Assembly: GCA_002362105.1 (NCBI GenBank) | Contig: DETD01000009.1 | Location: 247,105-311,104, forward strand | DNA: 64,000 nucleotides | Origin: Bacteroidales bacterium UBA3297 | Lineage (GTDB): Bacteria; Bacteroidota; Bacteroidia; Bacteroidales; Paludibacteraceae | Direction of reading: 5' to 3' | In this document: positions 9,801 to 18,360 of the stretch, piece by piece | How positions within the stretch are numbered: the stretch's first letter is position 1 | Layout of the letters: every line of letters starts with the position of its first letter | The notes under the pieces: generated by a model | Databases searched by the model: none | Told to the model about the DNA's origin: nothing | What the model saw: only the letters and a program-made list of their open reading frames with translations | Translations under genes and position numbers: made by a program

Positions 9801-12800
9801 CATGAACTCTTACACGGCCACGGTGGGCGGCATGTCGCTCGAATACTGGGTGTCGCAGACGAACGGACTCGCCGAGAGCGAGAAGGCGCACATGACCATT
9901 CTTGTCGCTACGGTGCCTACGCCTGTCACTATGGCCGATTTGACTTACTGCCTAGACGCTCCTGCTGACGAACTTACGGCTGTGGTTACCGAAAAACCGG
10001 GCATCTTCTCTTTTGCCAACGGTTTGGAGTGGCACTACGGCGACGAGGTGGTTGAACACCCTGTTCCGCCTACCGATAAGGCGGGTGTGTACGAGTATAC
10101 CGTATACGGCACGTTCTCGCATCCGACCACACTTAATGGCGATGCGGTTTGTTACAGCGAACCTGCCACTGTTTCGGTGATCGTCCGTGAAACGCCTGTC
10201 CCTCTTGGCAACTATACGGTCAACTATTTGAAAAGCGATGCGGCCGATAATGGCGGCGTGTACAAGAATCTGGTGGCACAGAACAGTCAGGTGGCTGTTG
10301 CTGCCGCCGGCTGCGAACTCCGCTGGTACGATGCGTCGAAAACACCTTTGAACGCTGTTCCGGCTCCTGATTACGATGCTTCGTTTGAAGGCGACGCCGA
10401 ATATACGTACTACGTGAGCCAGATCGACGAGTATGGCTGCGAGAGCGAGTTGGTGCCTGTACGTGTTACCGTCTCGTCTGCCCCTATGCCGTCTACCGAG
10501 TCTGTCGCCTATTGCGAGGGCGAGACGGCTGCTGCGCTGACTGCCACGGTTAATGTGGCGGGCAATGGCGACGCTGTTGACGACTATACGCTGGTTTGGT
10601 ACAGCGAAAATCCGAACGAAAAGGCTACCGATGCGGAAAAGGAGGCGTTAGAACTCCCTGCCGCTCCTGTGCCTTCTACTGTGGTCGACAATAACGAGCC
10701 TTTCCAGCTTTATACTTATTATGTGGCGCAGAAAAGGATGAAGGACGGCAAGGCGGTGGTTAGCCGTGCTGCTGCCCTTATCGATTCGGTTTATGCACGT
10801 CCGGTTCTGCTTACGGCTAATCCTGATCCAGTCTGTGAGCCTGCCACTGTCGACTTGTCGGCGGCTAACCTTTGGTCGGTTAAGGCGGCTAAGGTTTGGG
10901 CCAAGGCTTACAACCTGTCTTCTAACGATGCGGTTGCCGACCCTACGGCCGTTGCTGTGAGTGGCACCTACAATACACAGGCTTATTTCTATGTGCGTGG
11001 CAACCAGTGTGCTTCCGAAATGGCACCTATTACCGTGCAAATCGACTATATCCGCGACTTGGCTATCGAGGGCGCTTCTACCGCCTGTCCGGGCACTACG
11101 GTCGACCTCAGCGCTACCACTTCCGCTGTCTCTCCTGCCGAGGTGTCTTACACCTGGACCAGTGCCGAGGCGGGCGAGACTAAGACGGTGACCTCTGCTG
11201 ACTTCACGACTGCGGAGTTGCCTGGCCCGGCTTCGCGTACTTACACCTATTCGCTTTCTGCCTCGGCTGGTGCTTGTACGGCTACTGCTGCCGAAAGCAA
11301 GACCATCACGATTGGCGACGGACCGGTTGTCGGTTCCATCTCGTTCTCGGAAGAGAATAATAGCGAGTCGACCCAGACTGCGGTTTCTGCAAATGGACAT
11401 GTTTTCTATTCTTGTGGTTCCGAATTGACAATTAAGGCCGATGTCGTTTCTACAGACGACGACTTGGTGTGGACGTTGAACGGGGGTATGTTTGTAGATC
11501 AGGGGTCTTCCATTAAAGTGGCTCCTGCCTCTGGTACTAATGTATATACGCTTACTTACACCAACCAGTGTCCGACTTCGTTCGATGTGACTATTGTAAG
11601 TGTTCCTGTTAAAGTGGTGGCAACCAACACTCCGTATAATATTTGTGAGGGCGAAAGCTTCGAGGCTGCCTTGTCTGTCAATTGTCCGGAAAACACCTAC
11701 AAGGTGGCTTGGTTCCGCGATGGCCAGCCGCTTTCTGGAGAGTCGGCTACCTCGCTTAGCCTGACTTCGCCAACTGCTGACGACGATGGGGTCTACTCGT
11801 ACGAGGTGACCAACCGTGGTTGTGTGGTTACTGGCGAAATTGCCGAGGGTAATGCCCTTAAGGTTCGTCCGCGTATTTTATTGACCTACGAGAAAGAGTA
11901 TACTGTTAAGCGCGACAGCCAGTTGTCTGTTCCGCTTAACATCACAGTCCCTGCCGATAGGAATCCGTCTACGGTCGAATGGACGGAAAACGGCGTCCAT
12001 TTTGCCGATGGCAATCCGCTTAGTTTGAAGGTGACGGCTGACCATAATTTCAAGGTTACGCTCTCTGACGACGATTATTGCGAGGTTGAGGCCGAAATTG
12101 CGGTCAAGGTCGATGCGCGTCTGCAGTTGAGGGTGCGCCTCGACGAAACGGTTTGTGCTGGTGAAAAGGGCGATCTGGTTATCGACACCATTGGCACGGG
12201 TAAGTTCGTCTATCCGAACGAGGCGACCATTGTGGTTACCGAAACGGCTGGCGGTAATGTCCGCTTTTATACTTCAGGCTGGAGTATGGGGGAAGACGGT
12301 CGTCTGCACCTTCCTGTTACGCCGGCTTCCGATGCCACTTATTTGGTGCAGTTCTTTTACCGACAGCCTTCCGATGGCAGCGACTACCAGTCGTTGATGG
12401 TCGAAAAGTCGATAAAGGTGTTGGCACCGGTTTCTATAATTGTGCCAAACGATAGTTGGCTTGCCATTTGTGGCGATGGCGAGTCTACGCTTGAAATTGA
12501 GCTGTTGAAGGTGGAACCTGAGAATGCTTTCCTGACTTGGGACGATGACCCTTCTATCGTTTCCGGCCTCGACGGACGGTCTATTACCGTTGCGCCTACT
12601 TTCGATGAATCGTTGCAGGCCGATCACTACATTAAGACGTATTATGTGCGTGGCTCTTACGGCATCTGTCCTGAGTCGGTTTACTCTGTTAACCTGTTCG
12701 TCAGCCGTCCGCTTTCGGGCAGTATCAGTGCCCCTGAGGTGGTCTGCGAGGGGGCTGTGGCTACCATCGACGCCTCTTCTTACCGGGCTGAAGAATACTT

Positions 12801-13431
12801 GTGGACTTCGACCGACGACCCTGCTGCCGATAGTGTGAAACAGGCTGTTATTTATGTGAAGCCAGAGCAGAGCGCTTCTTATGCCCTTACCGTAAAACGC
12901 GGCATGTGCGAGGCAACCACTGGCTTTAACCTGGTTGTTTCGCAAAGCCCTACCATTGTTAGTGTCGACTCTCTCTATTATAACCAGCGCGATGTGGTGG
13001 TTTCGGGTGGCACCAGTCCTTATTCCTATTGGATTGACGACAATGCCAGCCAGGCTAGCTCTAATTCTACGTTCACGAAAATACCTTACGGCCAGCATGT
13101 GGCCTATGTGGTCGACGAGGCGGGCTGTACGGCTCAGGCTCCTTTCGTGGTGAAGGCTCCTGACATCAAAATACCGGTAATCTTGACGCCTAACAACGAT
13201 GGTGTGAACGACTTCTTTACGACCGATATCATACGGGAAGCGTATCCAAATGCCGTTATCCGCATCTTCGACCGTTATGGTAAGCTGTTGGCTACCTACA
13301 AGGGCGAGGACCAGGGCTGGGACGGTACCTATCAGGGCTTCCCGATGAAGTCTACCGATTATTGGTACGAGGTTGAGGTCGACGATATGAACAAGACCTT
13401 TACAGGCCACTTTACGCTGATGCGCCAGTAA
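6889..13431 (+). CDS. Giant T9SS type B surface protein (gliding-motility-associated C-terminal domain)
   Basis: A 2180-residue exported protein. A signal peptide ends near residue 31 (SPVSAQ); an internal ATG at 6898 gives a start three codons shorter. The body is a long series of beta-sandwich, Ig/PKD-like segments of about 80-100 residues, many with paired Cys and recurring phrases such as C-x-G/E-E-x, YTY and WY-S. The C-terminal 90 residues form a type B T9SS sorting domain: ILTPNNDGVNDFF, IFDRYGKLL, GWDGTYQG, then DYWYEVEVDD and FTGHFTLMR. Such proteins are exported by the T9SS and attached or released at the surface as adhesins or matrix proteins. A strong terminator follows directly. 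No enzymatic domain was recognised. Confidence 0.9.
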   Translation: MENMEKHTSFRGLVVLFLLMAFPVLSPVSAQCPVLVGGSDFYDMAHSDTLWAGDLNLVETVGPEGSKFSSGLVYADSAQAFLDSTRSVYAVTSNPHLLDSTYVDIDQNMLVAHIGKEDEADYKLTKLISYKIGGIDKGSDFTVEFDLYGLNGTKYGIGKTAASWDPYEVTVGIDLDQYGASSCKVSDAFRVDPGTSTHVKLSGTLADGLDYIKLDIIAGYNYVKGMTVGISNLRVKGCYKPHVTSSMGIEICAGEQALISLDKEYNAASYKWFSSTDGSSFKEVGSKKSLYEELKKADASYYYYCLVNGVNSDTIHIKTITCCVDGEGNPMSRMDVFYDDFGYFDDIRSYTDAFGNTSKQPDTYAPERADVTFDLSKTGMVFDPSGQINDGYYGVVVPSPTGYYQDISGNSRATWMSGVSSDHSSLVTGKSGGGALFMNITLNYSDLIFTRQIDGLCTDKNIYFETYIANMSGGTDPEVTINIKDATTGKVLASDKKTATAGAGWIRVHIDELQVSSSSIILEIVSTGTGDYSYWDKGNDLIIDDIRFMVCSPPSIDIYSNLESFASDTVICANTDFTMGSQVSELLTSFFKGQQKYLFQQSTDGKVWNNMGGISDKETYSFNTADYPADTNYFRVVVANNDALQKFISDPSDADYDDKCRNYSISKPFKIVRAGAIDMGKDMQLSGCRSDEVELNGSSDGTIVRWSWEDADGNVLVPVSSDEKDKTYTYEVAENGATLYFVGYNKENCVGKRKFTVTEKPLVEATAYTDNKCDSTFVVVDCKLPGATYQWKYEGEELTETGSVLKLDASYPDGTAVVTVSAPDYCDAGFALDAVINKVPDVPVPVKTLMSEQVKAGASVSLEEMVASTEGIEWSVAVDGEFADSWSTDVPSQSLDDAGTFYYWIRAVSEENCPSDTVRLTVLVNMAPMPEVRNDTVCVGTKIDFSKYILKSDPGFKLLWYNTPDGKGTEHMNSYTATVGGMSLEYWVSQTNGLAESEKAHMTILVATVPTPVTMADLTYCLDAPADELTAVVTEKPGIFSFANGLEWHYGDEVVEHPVPPTDKAGVYEYTVYGTFSHPTTLNGDAVCYSEPATVSVIVRETPVPLGNYTVNYLKSDAADNGGVYKNLVAQNSQVAVAAAGCELRWYDASKTPLNAVPAPDYDASFEGDAEYTYYVSQIDEYGCESELVPVRVTVSSAPMPSTESVAYCEGETAAALTATVNVAGNGDAVDDYTLVWYSENPNEKATDAEKEALELPAAPVPSTVVDNNEPFQLYTYYVAQKRMKDGKAVVSRAAALIDSVYARPVLLTANPDPVCEPATVDLSAANLWSVKAAKVWAKAYNLSSNDAVADPTAVAVSGTYNTQAYFYVRGNQCASEMAPITVQIDYIRDLAIEGASTACPGTTVDLSATTSAVSPAEVSYTWTSAEAGETKTVTSADFTTAELPGPASRTYTYSLSASAGACTATAAESKTITIGDGPVVGSISFSEENNSESTQTAVSANGHVFYSCGSELTIKADVVSTDDDLVWTLNGGMFVDQGSSIKVAPASGTNVYTLTYTNQCPTSFDVTIVSVPVKVVATNTPYNICEGESFEAALSVNCPENTYKVAWFRDGQPLSGESATSLSLTSPTADDDGVYSYEVTNRGCVVTGEIAEGNALKVRPRILLTYEKEYTVKRDSQLSVPLNITVPADRNPSTVEWTENGVHFADGNPLSLKVTADHNFKVTLSDDDYCEVEAEIAVKVDARLQLRVRLDETVCAGEKGDLVIDTIGTGKFVYPNEATIVVTETAGGNVRFYTSGWSMGEDGRLHLPVTPASDATYLVQFFYRQPSDGSDYQSLMVEKSIKVLAPVSIIVPNDSWLAICGDGESTLEIELLKVEPENAFLTWDDDPSIVSGLDGRSITVAPTFDESLQADHYIKTYYVRGSYGICPESVYSVNLFVSRPLSGSISAPEVVCEGAVATIDASSYRAEEYLWTSTDDPAADSVKQAVIYVKPEQSASYALTVKRGMCEATTGFNLVVSQSPTIVSVDSLYYNQRDVVVSGGTSPYSYWIDDNASQASSNSTFTKIPYGQHVAYVVDEAGCTAQAPFVVKAPDIKIPVILTPNNDGVNDFFTTDIIREAYPNAVIRIFDRYGKLLATYKGEDQGWDGTYQGFPMKSTDYWYEVEVDDMNKTFTGHFTLMRQ

Positions 13432-13455
13432 GTCTGTGTGGCTTTTGGGTTGGCT

Positions 13456-13490
13456 AAGGCTCGGGTTGGTTCCCGGGCCTTTGCTTTTTT
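13456..13490 (+). terminator. Intrinsic terminator of the giant surface protein gene
   Basis: Ten-base arms (13456-13465 and 13472-13481, one mismatch) with a GC-rich stem are followed by a T-run at 13485-13490. It lies 24 nt after the stop codon. Confidence 0.85.
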
Positions 13491-13503
13491 CTCGGCATTG
13501 TGC

Positions 13504-13511
13504 TATTTTTG
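13504..13511 (+). promoter_or_regulatory. Promoter -7 element of pepD
   Basis: TATTTTTG fits TAnnTTTG exactly and lies 21 nt before the pepD ATG. No clear -33 TTTG was found at the expected distance. Confidence 0.5.
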
Positions 13512-13532
13512 TATAAACTGTATTTGTAAACT

Positions 13533-14999
13533 ATGGCAAACGAAATAGAACAACTCCAACCTCAGGGCTTGTGGCATTATTTTGCGGAAATCTGCAAGGT
13601 GCCACGCCCGTCTAAGCACGAAGAAAAAATAAGGGAATACCTAATTAGTTTTGGCAAGTCGCACAACCTCGAAACCATCAATGCGAATGGCAATGTCCTT
13701 ATCCGCAAGGCGGCCTCTAAGGGCTATGAAGATGCGCCTAGCCTGCTTTTGCAGGCGCACATGGATATGGTGTGCGAAAAAAATGCCGATGTTGACCACG
13801 ACTTTACCAAAGACCCTATCGTCCCTTACATCGATGGCGACTGGGTAAAGGCTAAGGGTACGACCCTTGGGGCTGACGACGGTATGGGGGTTGCGGCTAT
13901 GATGGCGGTTTTGGCCGACGACAGCATTGAACACGGACCGCTGGAGTGCCTCTTCACGTTCGACGAGGAAACTGGCTTGTCGGGCGCAAAGGAAATGCCT
14001 GAGGGCATTCTTGTGTCGAAGTATCTGGTTAATCTCGATTCTGAGGACGATGGCGAGTTCTGTATCGGTTGCGCCGGTGGTGTCGACACTACGGTTACTT
14101 TCACGTTCCAACCGCAGCCGGTGCCTGCTGGCGTTATGTTCTTCAAGGTAACGCTCAATGGCCTGCAAGGCGGCCATTCGGGTTCCGATATCGATAAGAA
14201 CCGTGGTAATGCCGTGCAGTTGCTGGCTCGCTTTGTCAATACGCTTTCGGCCGCTATGCCTGTCTCTCTGGCCGCTTTCAATGGTGGCAACCTGCGCAAT
14301 GCCATTGCCCGCGAGGCTTCGGCTGTTGTGGGCATACCTGTGGCAAAAAAAGAACAGATTCGTGTCCTGGCCAACCTCTTCTTGGCCGATTTGCAGGGCG
14401 AATATCCGAACGAACCTGGTCTGAAACTGTCGGTTGACTCTTTGGTGGAAGATGCGTCTTCTTCGGTTATCGATTCCGTCACCGCGCAGAACCTTGTTGC
14501 TGCTTTGGTCGCTTGTCCGCATGGGGTTATGGGCATGAGTCAAGATTTGGCTGGCTTGGTTGAGACTTCTACCAATCTGGCTTCAGTTAAGATGAACGCC
14601 GACAACACTATTCTGGTAACAACCAGCCAGCGCAGTTCGGTGGCTTCCCGTAAAGAGGAGGTGAAAAACAAGGTGGCGGCTGTCTTCCGTCTGGCGGGGG
14701 CTGCTGTTTCGCACGGCGACGGCTATCCGGGTTGGAAACCGAATGTGAAATCTGCCATTAAAGATATTCTGGTAGAGTCGTATTCTACCTTGTTCGGACA
14801 GACGCCTACCGTGGGGGCTATTCATGCAGGTTTGGAGTGTGGACTGTTCCTCGAAAAGTATCCCGATCTTGATATGATTTCATGCGGGCCTACGCTCAGG
14901 GGGGTACACTCGCCAGCCGAGAAGGTCGAAATAAAAACGGTAGAGAAGTTTTGGCTCCTCTTGCTCGATGTGTTGAAGCGGATGAAGTCGCTTAAATAA
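13533..14999 (+). CDS. pepD: Aminoacyl-histidine dipeptidase (peptidase M20C, PepD-like)
   Basis: A cytosolic zinc dipeptidase of the M20C family, 488 residues, matching the family length. It hydrolyses Xaa-His and other dipeptides. The metal and catalytic segments are present: HMDMV near residue 79 (first His and Asp), LGADDGMGVA near 110 (bridging Asp), FDEETGLSGA near 147 (catalytic Glu and metal Glu), NLDSEDDGE near 167 (metal Asp), and HAGLECG near 430 (last metal His). The dimerisation lid begins with GLQGGHSGSDI near 210. The ATG at 13533 gives the usual short N-terminal helix. The MBL-fold gene follows 16 nt later. Confidence 0.95.
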   Translation: MANEIEQLQPQGLWHYFAEICKVPRPSKHEEKIREYLISFGKSHNLETINANGNVLIRKAASKGYEDAPSLLLQAHMDMVCEKNADVDHDFTKDPIVPYIDGDWVKAKGTTLGADDGMGVAAMMAVLADDSIEHGPLECLFTFDEETGLSGAKEMPEGILVSKYLVNLDSEDDGEFCIGCAGGVDTTVTFTFQPQPVPAGVMFFKVTLNGLQGGHSGSDIDKNRGNAVQLLARFVNTLSAAMPVSLAAFNGGNLRNAIAREASAVVGIPVAKKEQIRVLANLFLADLQGEYPNEPGLKLSVDSLVEDASSSVIDSVTAQNLVAALVACPHGVMGMSQDLAGLVETSTNLASVKMNADNTILVTTSQRSSVASRKEEVKNKVAAVFRLAGAAVSHGDGYPGWKPNVKSAIKDILVESYSTLFGQTPTVGAIHAGLECGLFLEKYPDLDMISCGPTLRGVHSPAEKVEIKTVEKFWLLLLDVLKRMKSLK

Positions 15000-15015
15000 G
15001 TTTTTGGCCGTCTCT

Positions 15016-15768
15016 ATGCGTCTCACATACCTGTTCCATAGTGGCTTTGCCATCGAAACCGAACGTTGTATCGTTATTGTCGATTATTGGATTGACCCTA
15101 CTGACTCGGTTAAGGGACTGTTGCAGTCCGACAAGCCGGTCTATGTGCTGGCCAGCCACCACCACGAAGACCACTTTAACCGTGAGGTTTTCCGCTGGAA
15201 AAGGCAGAAGACGGATATCAAGTACCTGTTGGCCCGCGATATTCTCGACAACCTGCGGGCAGATGCCGACGAGGCTGATGTCTGGTTTGAAAAGGGCGAC
15301 TCTTGGAGCGACGGCTGTCTCAAGGTTACGGCTTTTGGCAGTAACGATTGTGGCGTGTCGTGGATGCTGGAGGTCGATGGAAAACGCATCTTCCATGCCG
15401 GAGACCTGAATAACTGGTATGCCAAGTTTCTGACGGACCATTATAGGGGACGGAAAATTTTCAGCTTTGAGTTTAATTGCGAGATTGATCCTGTTGAGGA
15501 TGAACGCCGTTTTTTGGCGGAGTTAGACGATATTGCCAAAGTGACCGATACGTTCGATTTGGTGATGTTCCCTATTGACGGACGTATTGGGAACGGCTAT
15601 ATGCTGGGTGCCAGACAGTTCCTCGACCGTTTCTGCGTGCGGCAGCTGGTGCCTATGCATTTTGTTTTGAGTGGGTTCGAGTCGGCCTGGCGTATGAAGG
15701 AGTATACGCAGCCTAAAGGTGTTCCTTTCTGGGCTATCGGTTTCGATGGCGAATCGCTGTTACTCTGA
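15016..15768 (+). CDS. MBL-fold metallo-hydrolase (UlaG-like)
   Basis: A metallo-beta-lactamase-superfamily hydrolase of 250 residues, probably cytosolic, substrate unknown. The metal-binding motif ASHHHEDHF (HxHxDH type) is near residue 49, and a second ligand set FHAGDLNNWY follows near 127. The C-terminal half has PIDGRIGNGYMLG and a PMHF segment, as in the UlaG-like MBL subfamily. The ATG at 15016 is preferred; a TTG four codons earlier would only add a weakly supported MAVS extension. It sits 16 nt after pepD and is probably co-transcribed with it. Confidence 0.85.
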   Translation: MRLTYLFHSGFAIETERCIVIVDYWIDPTDSVKGLLQSDKPVYVLASHHHEDHFNREVFRWKRQKTDIKYLLARDILDNLRADADEADVWFEKGDSWSDGCLKVTAFGSNDCGVSWMLEVDGKRIFHAGDLNNWYAKFLTDHYRGRKIFSFEFNCEIDPVEDERRFLAELDDIAKVTDTFDLVMFPIDGRIGNGYMLGARQFLDRFCVRQLVPMHFVLSGFESAWRMKEYTQPKGVPFWAIGFDGESLLL

Positions 15769-15923
15769 GCGGTTTAGTATAGAATGGGGTGGCGCGCTTT
15801 TCTTTCGCAAAATCTCTCCCTTTGCCTTATTGGTAGATTGAATACCGTATGCCAAAACTTGCCTACTTGGTAAAAAAGCCGGATGAGATGTGTACTATGA
15901 TACGATTTTGCCGAGAGATGTTA

Positions 15924-16064
15924 ACGGTTGTTAAATATTATAAAGGAGGGCGAATTCTGGTGGACAAATTTGTACACCGTTAATTGTGATTTGTATTTTT
16001 GATGAAATTATCTGTAAGGAAAGACTTCTTATCTGTCGTCTAGTAGCTTCTTACGGTTGTTAAA
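15924..16064 (+). repeat. Direct repeat ACGGTTGTTAAA in the leader region of the LRR operon
   Basis: Two identical 12-bp copies (15924-15935 and 16053-16064) flank the promoter at 15969-16001, 129 bp apart. They could be sites for a regulator. The rest of 15769-16156 holds no gene and no terminator that I can support. Confidence 0.45.
15969..16001 (+). promoter_or_regulatory. Bacteroides-type promoter of the LRR/lipoprotein operon
   Basis: TTTG at 15969-15972, a 21-nt spacer and TATTTTTG at 15994-16001 (perfect TAnnTTTG). It predicts a leader of about 148 nt before the first gene at 16157. Confidence 0.65.
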
Positions 16065-16156
16065 CAATGAATGAATAAAAAACTGCAAAAATGTTTGCAG
16101 CAGTTACTTTGTTACTATTCAAAACTTTAACGTGTCATACTGATATTGTTTTAGAA

Positions 16157-17152
16157 ATGAAAAAGAGAATTTTAGTATTCTTGGCAACGCTGTTTTCTAG
16201 TATTGCCTGCTTTGCACAGAATTGGAAAATTGGAGATGTTTTTACCCAGGAAGGTATTACTTTCAAGGTGGTGGGTTACTGCTTGGTGACCGATCCGCGC
16301 GACACCTTGCTAAACGCCTCTACTTTCTACGATGCCGGCGAGTTGATGGTGACTAACGTCTCTGATGCGTTGACCGATGTGGTGATTCCTGTGGCGGTGG
16401 GCCGGTACCAGGTGATTGGTTTGACCGACAGTTTGTTCTATGGTAAAACCTATAACAGGGTCTGGTTGCCTGAACTTGAGTTTATTGGCAACTCTGCCTT
16501 CGAAAACGCTAAAATAAAGTCGGGCACGCTGGTGGTCCACAACGTTAAACGGGTGGGCGAGTTTGCTTTCCATAACATAGATGCCCGTCTGTGTTTCGAC
16601 GTCAGTAAACCTGTTGCGTTTGTCAAAATAATATCTTCCAACACTGCCAGATACACCCAAAAGCAACAACAGCCCAAAGGCGGTGTGGTTTGCCATGTGA
16701 GAAGCGTTGGCCATCTGGCTTCTTCTCCCTATTGGGGCTATGAGGTCGCTGGACAAGACAAGTTCTTTAAAAAATGTGTGAGCGAAGCCTACAATGGCGA
16801 CAAGGAGTGGATTGAACGACCGCTGACCATTATACATACCGATTTGCGCTACTGCAAAAAGAATTTTAGAACTATGCCTGGTGCGCAGAAAGGTTTCGAA
16901 ATTAGGGCGAAGGTGCGTTTAAGTAAGAGCATGGAAAAGAACTTCCCTTGGGGGCGCCTGAATGCCGAATATGAAAAGCAGTCCTACTACGAAGTTTATG
17001 TCAAGAAAAAGCGCAAGACCGTTGTGTACGACACCTTTAAACCTGTAGCTGACCAAAACGTTAAGGAGGGCTGGCACTTGAACTTTGGCGACAAGGACGG
17101 CGAAGTGAGCTTTACCCTTAAGGGCAAACGAATAAAAAGAGGAAGGAAATGA
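16157..17152 (+). CDS. Secreted BspA-like leucine-rich-repeat protein
   Basis: A 331-residue exported protein. The ATG at 16157 is chosen because it starts a canonical signal peptide (MKKRILVF to about ACFAQ, residue 21); an in-frame ATG at 16091 would put 22 odd residues before it. After the signal there is an IGDVFTQEGITFKV segment, then one or two LRR_5-type units (ELEFIGNSAFENAKIK, VKRVGEFAFHNI) near residues 105-145, typical of BspA-like surface proteins. The C-terminal half is basic and beta-rich, without a recognisable T9SS domain. It overlaps the next gene by 4 bp (ATGA), so the two are translationally coupled and of the same family. Confidence 0.75.
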   Translation: MKKRILVFLATLFSSIACFAQNWKIGDVFTQEGITFKVVGYCLVTDPRDTLLNASTFYDAGELMVTNVSDALTDVVIPVAVGRYQVIGLTDSLFYGKTYNRVWLPELEFIGNSAFENAKIKSGTLVVHNVKRVGEFAFHNIDARLCFDVSKPVAFVKIISSNTARYTQKQQQPKGGVVCHVRSVGHLASSPYWGYEVAGQDKFFKKCVSEAYNGDKEWIERPLTIIHTDLRYCKKNFRTMPGAQKGFEIRAKVRLSKSMEKNFPWGRLNAEYEKQSYYEVYVKKKRKTVVYDTFKPVADQNVKEGWHLNFGDKDGEVSFTLKGKRIKRGRK

Positions 17153-18333
17153 ACATTATAACAAAATTTATTTCAGTTGTTCTGCTTGCTTTAACGCAAG
17201 CAACTGCCTTTGCCTACGAAGTGGGTGACACCATTACTGAAAATGGCGTGAAATACATTCTGGTTGATAAATACTTCTACGGACGTTATTGCGTTGACAA
17301 AAAAAATGTTGAAGACATCCATATGAACCTTTATGTCGGAAGGGTGTTGGCTGTAGCGACTGATAAGACCAGAAAGGACATCTGCCTTGCTGCAAATTTT
17401 CGGTATATTACGAACGGTGCCTTTCCCGATTCGGTGCCAACTGTAGAACAGTATTCTTTAGTGGGCATAAACGACAATGCGTTTGCCGATGAGGAATTAG
17501 AAAGCATTACTGTACCTGAAGGGTTAAGACACATAGGAAGCGGGGCGTTCCGCAATATGAAGGTGGACAAAGGGTCGCTTTGGATGCCGTTTGTTTGGGA
17601 ATACGGTGAGGGGGTATTCTCTGGTTTGAGGGCTGACTTGGTGTTTACGTCTTCGTGGATTAAGCCGTTTGATGAACGTATATATACTAAGTTTAAAAAA
17701 ACCTTTGAACCTGCCGAAAGTTTGCCTAAAATAATAGTTAGGACTTCGGAACTGCGGAACTTTAGCAAATCGAAAGGCTGGCCGGTCGACAGTATGCTCT
17801 GCTATGGCAGTGCGATCCTGAACGAAAAGGAGAGGAGAGAGCGTGATAGAATTTCCTGTAACGTTGAAAGAAATTCGTACAATAAAAGAATATACAGATC
17901 TCTCAACTATCCTGCTATCTCTTTATCGAAAAAATCTTCTTCTTCAAGAAGTTTCCTTACTAGCTCGAGCGGTGTGATGATAGAGGTAAAGAAGAAAAAG
18001 TTCAGTAGGAAGGAAATAAATCCTTATACCGTTTATAACGATGTCCGCGACTACTATGCAACTCCGTATTTCTATTATTATAAGGGGATTGAAAGTCCGA
18101 CCTTCGTCATGAACGGCATGTTTTTTCGTCTTGAAAATAATGGGCAATATGTCTATTTCACTTTAGACGGGAAAAAAATGGAATATAGCCTGGTTGCCAA
18201 TGAGGAGGGTTTTGACCCGTTTGGGACGCGCATTATAAGCAAGGAGGAAATAGAAAAGCGAAAAGCCAAAGAAGTTAACATAAAGAAACTGGACAAAAAA
18301 ACGGATGACTTGATGAAACGTTTTGGCTTTTAG
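17149..18333 (+). CDS. Secreted BspA-like leucine-rich-repeat protein, paralogue of the upstream gene
   Basis: A 394-residue exported protein with a signal peptide to about residue 23 (TAFAYE). Its opening VGDTITENGVKYILVDK parallels the upstream protein (IGDVFTQEGITFKVV), and LRR_5-like units follow near residues 100-145 (LVGINDNAFADEE, GLRHIGSGAFRNM). The C-terminal 200 residues are rich in Lys, Ser and Tyr with no known domain, ending in a charged helix (IEKRKAKEVNIKKL). Tandem paralogues with a 4-bp start/stop overlap suggest duplication and a joint role. The lipoprotein gene follows 27 nt later. Confidence 0.75.
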   Translation: MNIITKFISVVLLALTQATAFAYEVGDTITENGVKYILVDKYFYGRYCVDKKNVEDIHMNLYVGRVLAVATDKTRKDICLAANFRYITNGAFPDSVPTVEQYSLVGINDNAFADEELESITVPEGLRHIGSGAFRNMKVDKGSLWMPFVWEYGEGVFSGLRADLVFTSSWIKPFDERIYTKFKKTFEPAESLPKIIVRTSELRNFSKSKGWPVDSMLCYGSAILNEKERRERDRISCNVERNSYNKRIYRSLNYPAISLSKKSSSSRSFLTSSSGVMIEVKKKKFSRKEINPYTVYNDVRDYYATPYFYYYKGIESPTFVMNGMFFRLENNGQYVYFTLDGKKMEYSLVANEEGFDPFGTRIISKEEIEKRKAKEVNIKKLDKKTDDLMKRFGF

Positions 18334-18360
18334 GTTCTTATGAATAAAATTTTATAAAAT

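Noticed and set aside
12274..13410. Minus-strand open frame (378 codons) within the giant surface protein gene
   Set aside because: It mirrors the T9SS type B coding sequence; the plus-strand product has a signal peptide and a complete sorting domain, while the mirror product is Arg/His-rich with no features.
13641..14543. Two overlapping minus-strand frames inside pepD
   Set aside because: pepD is intact with all metal ligands; the mirror frames lack any domain and have no promoter.
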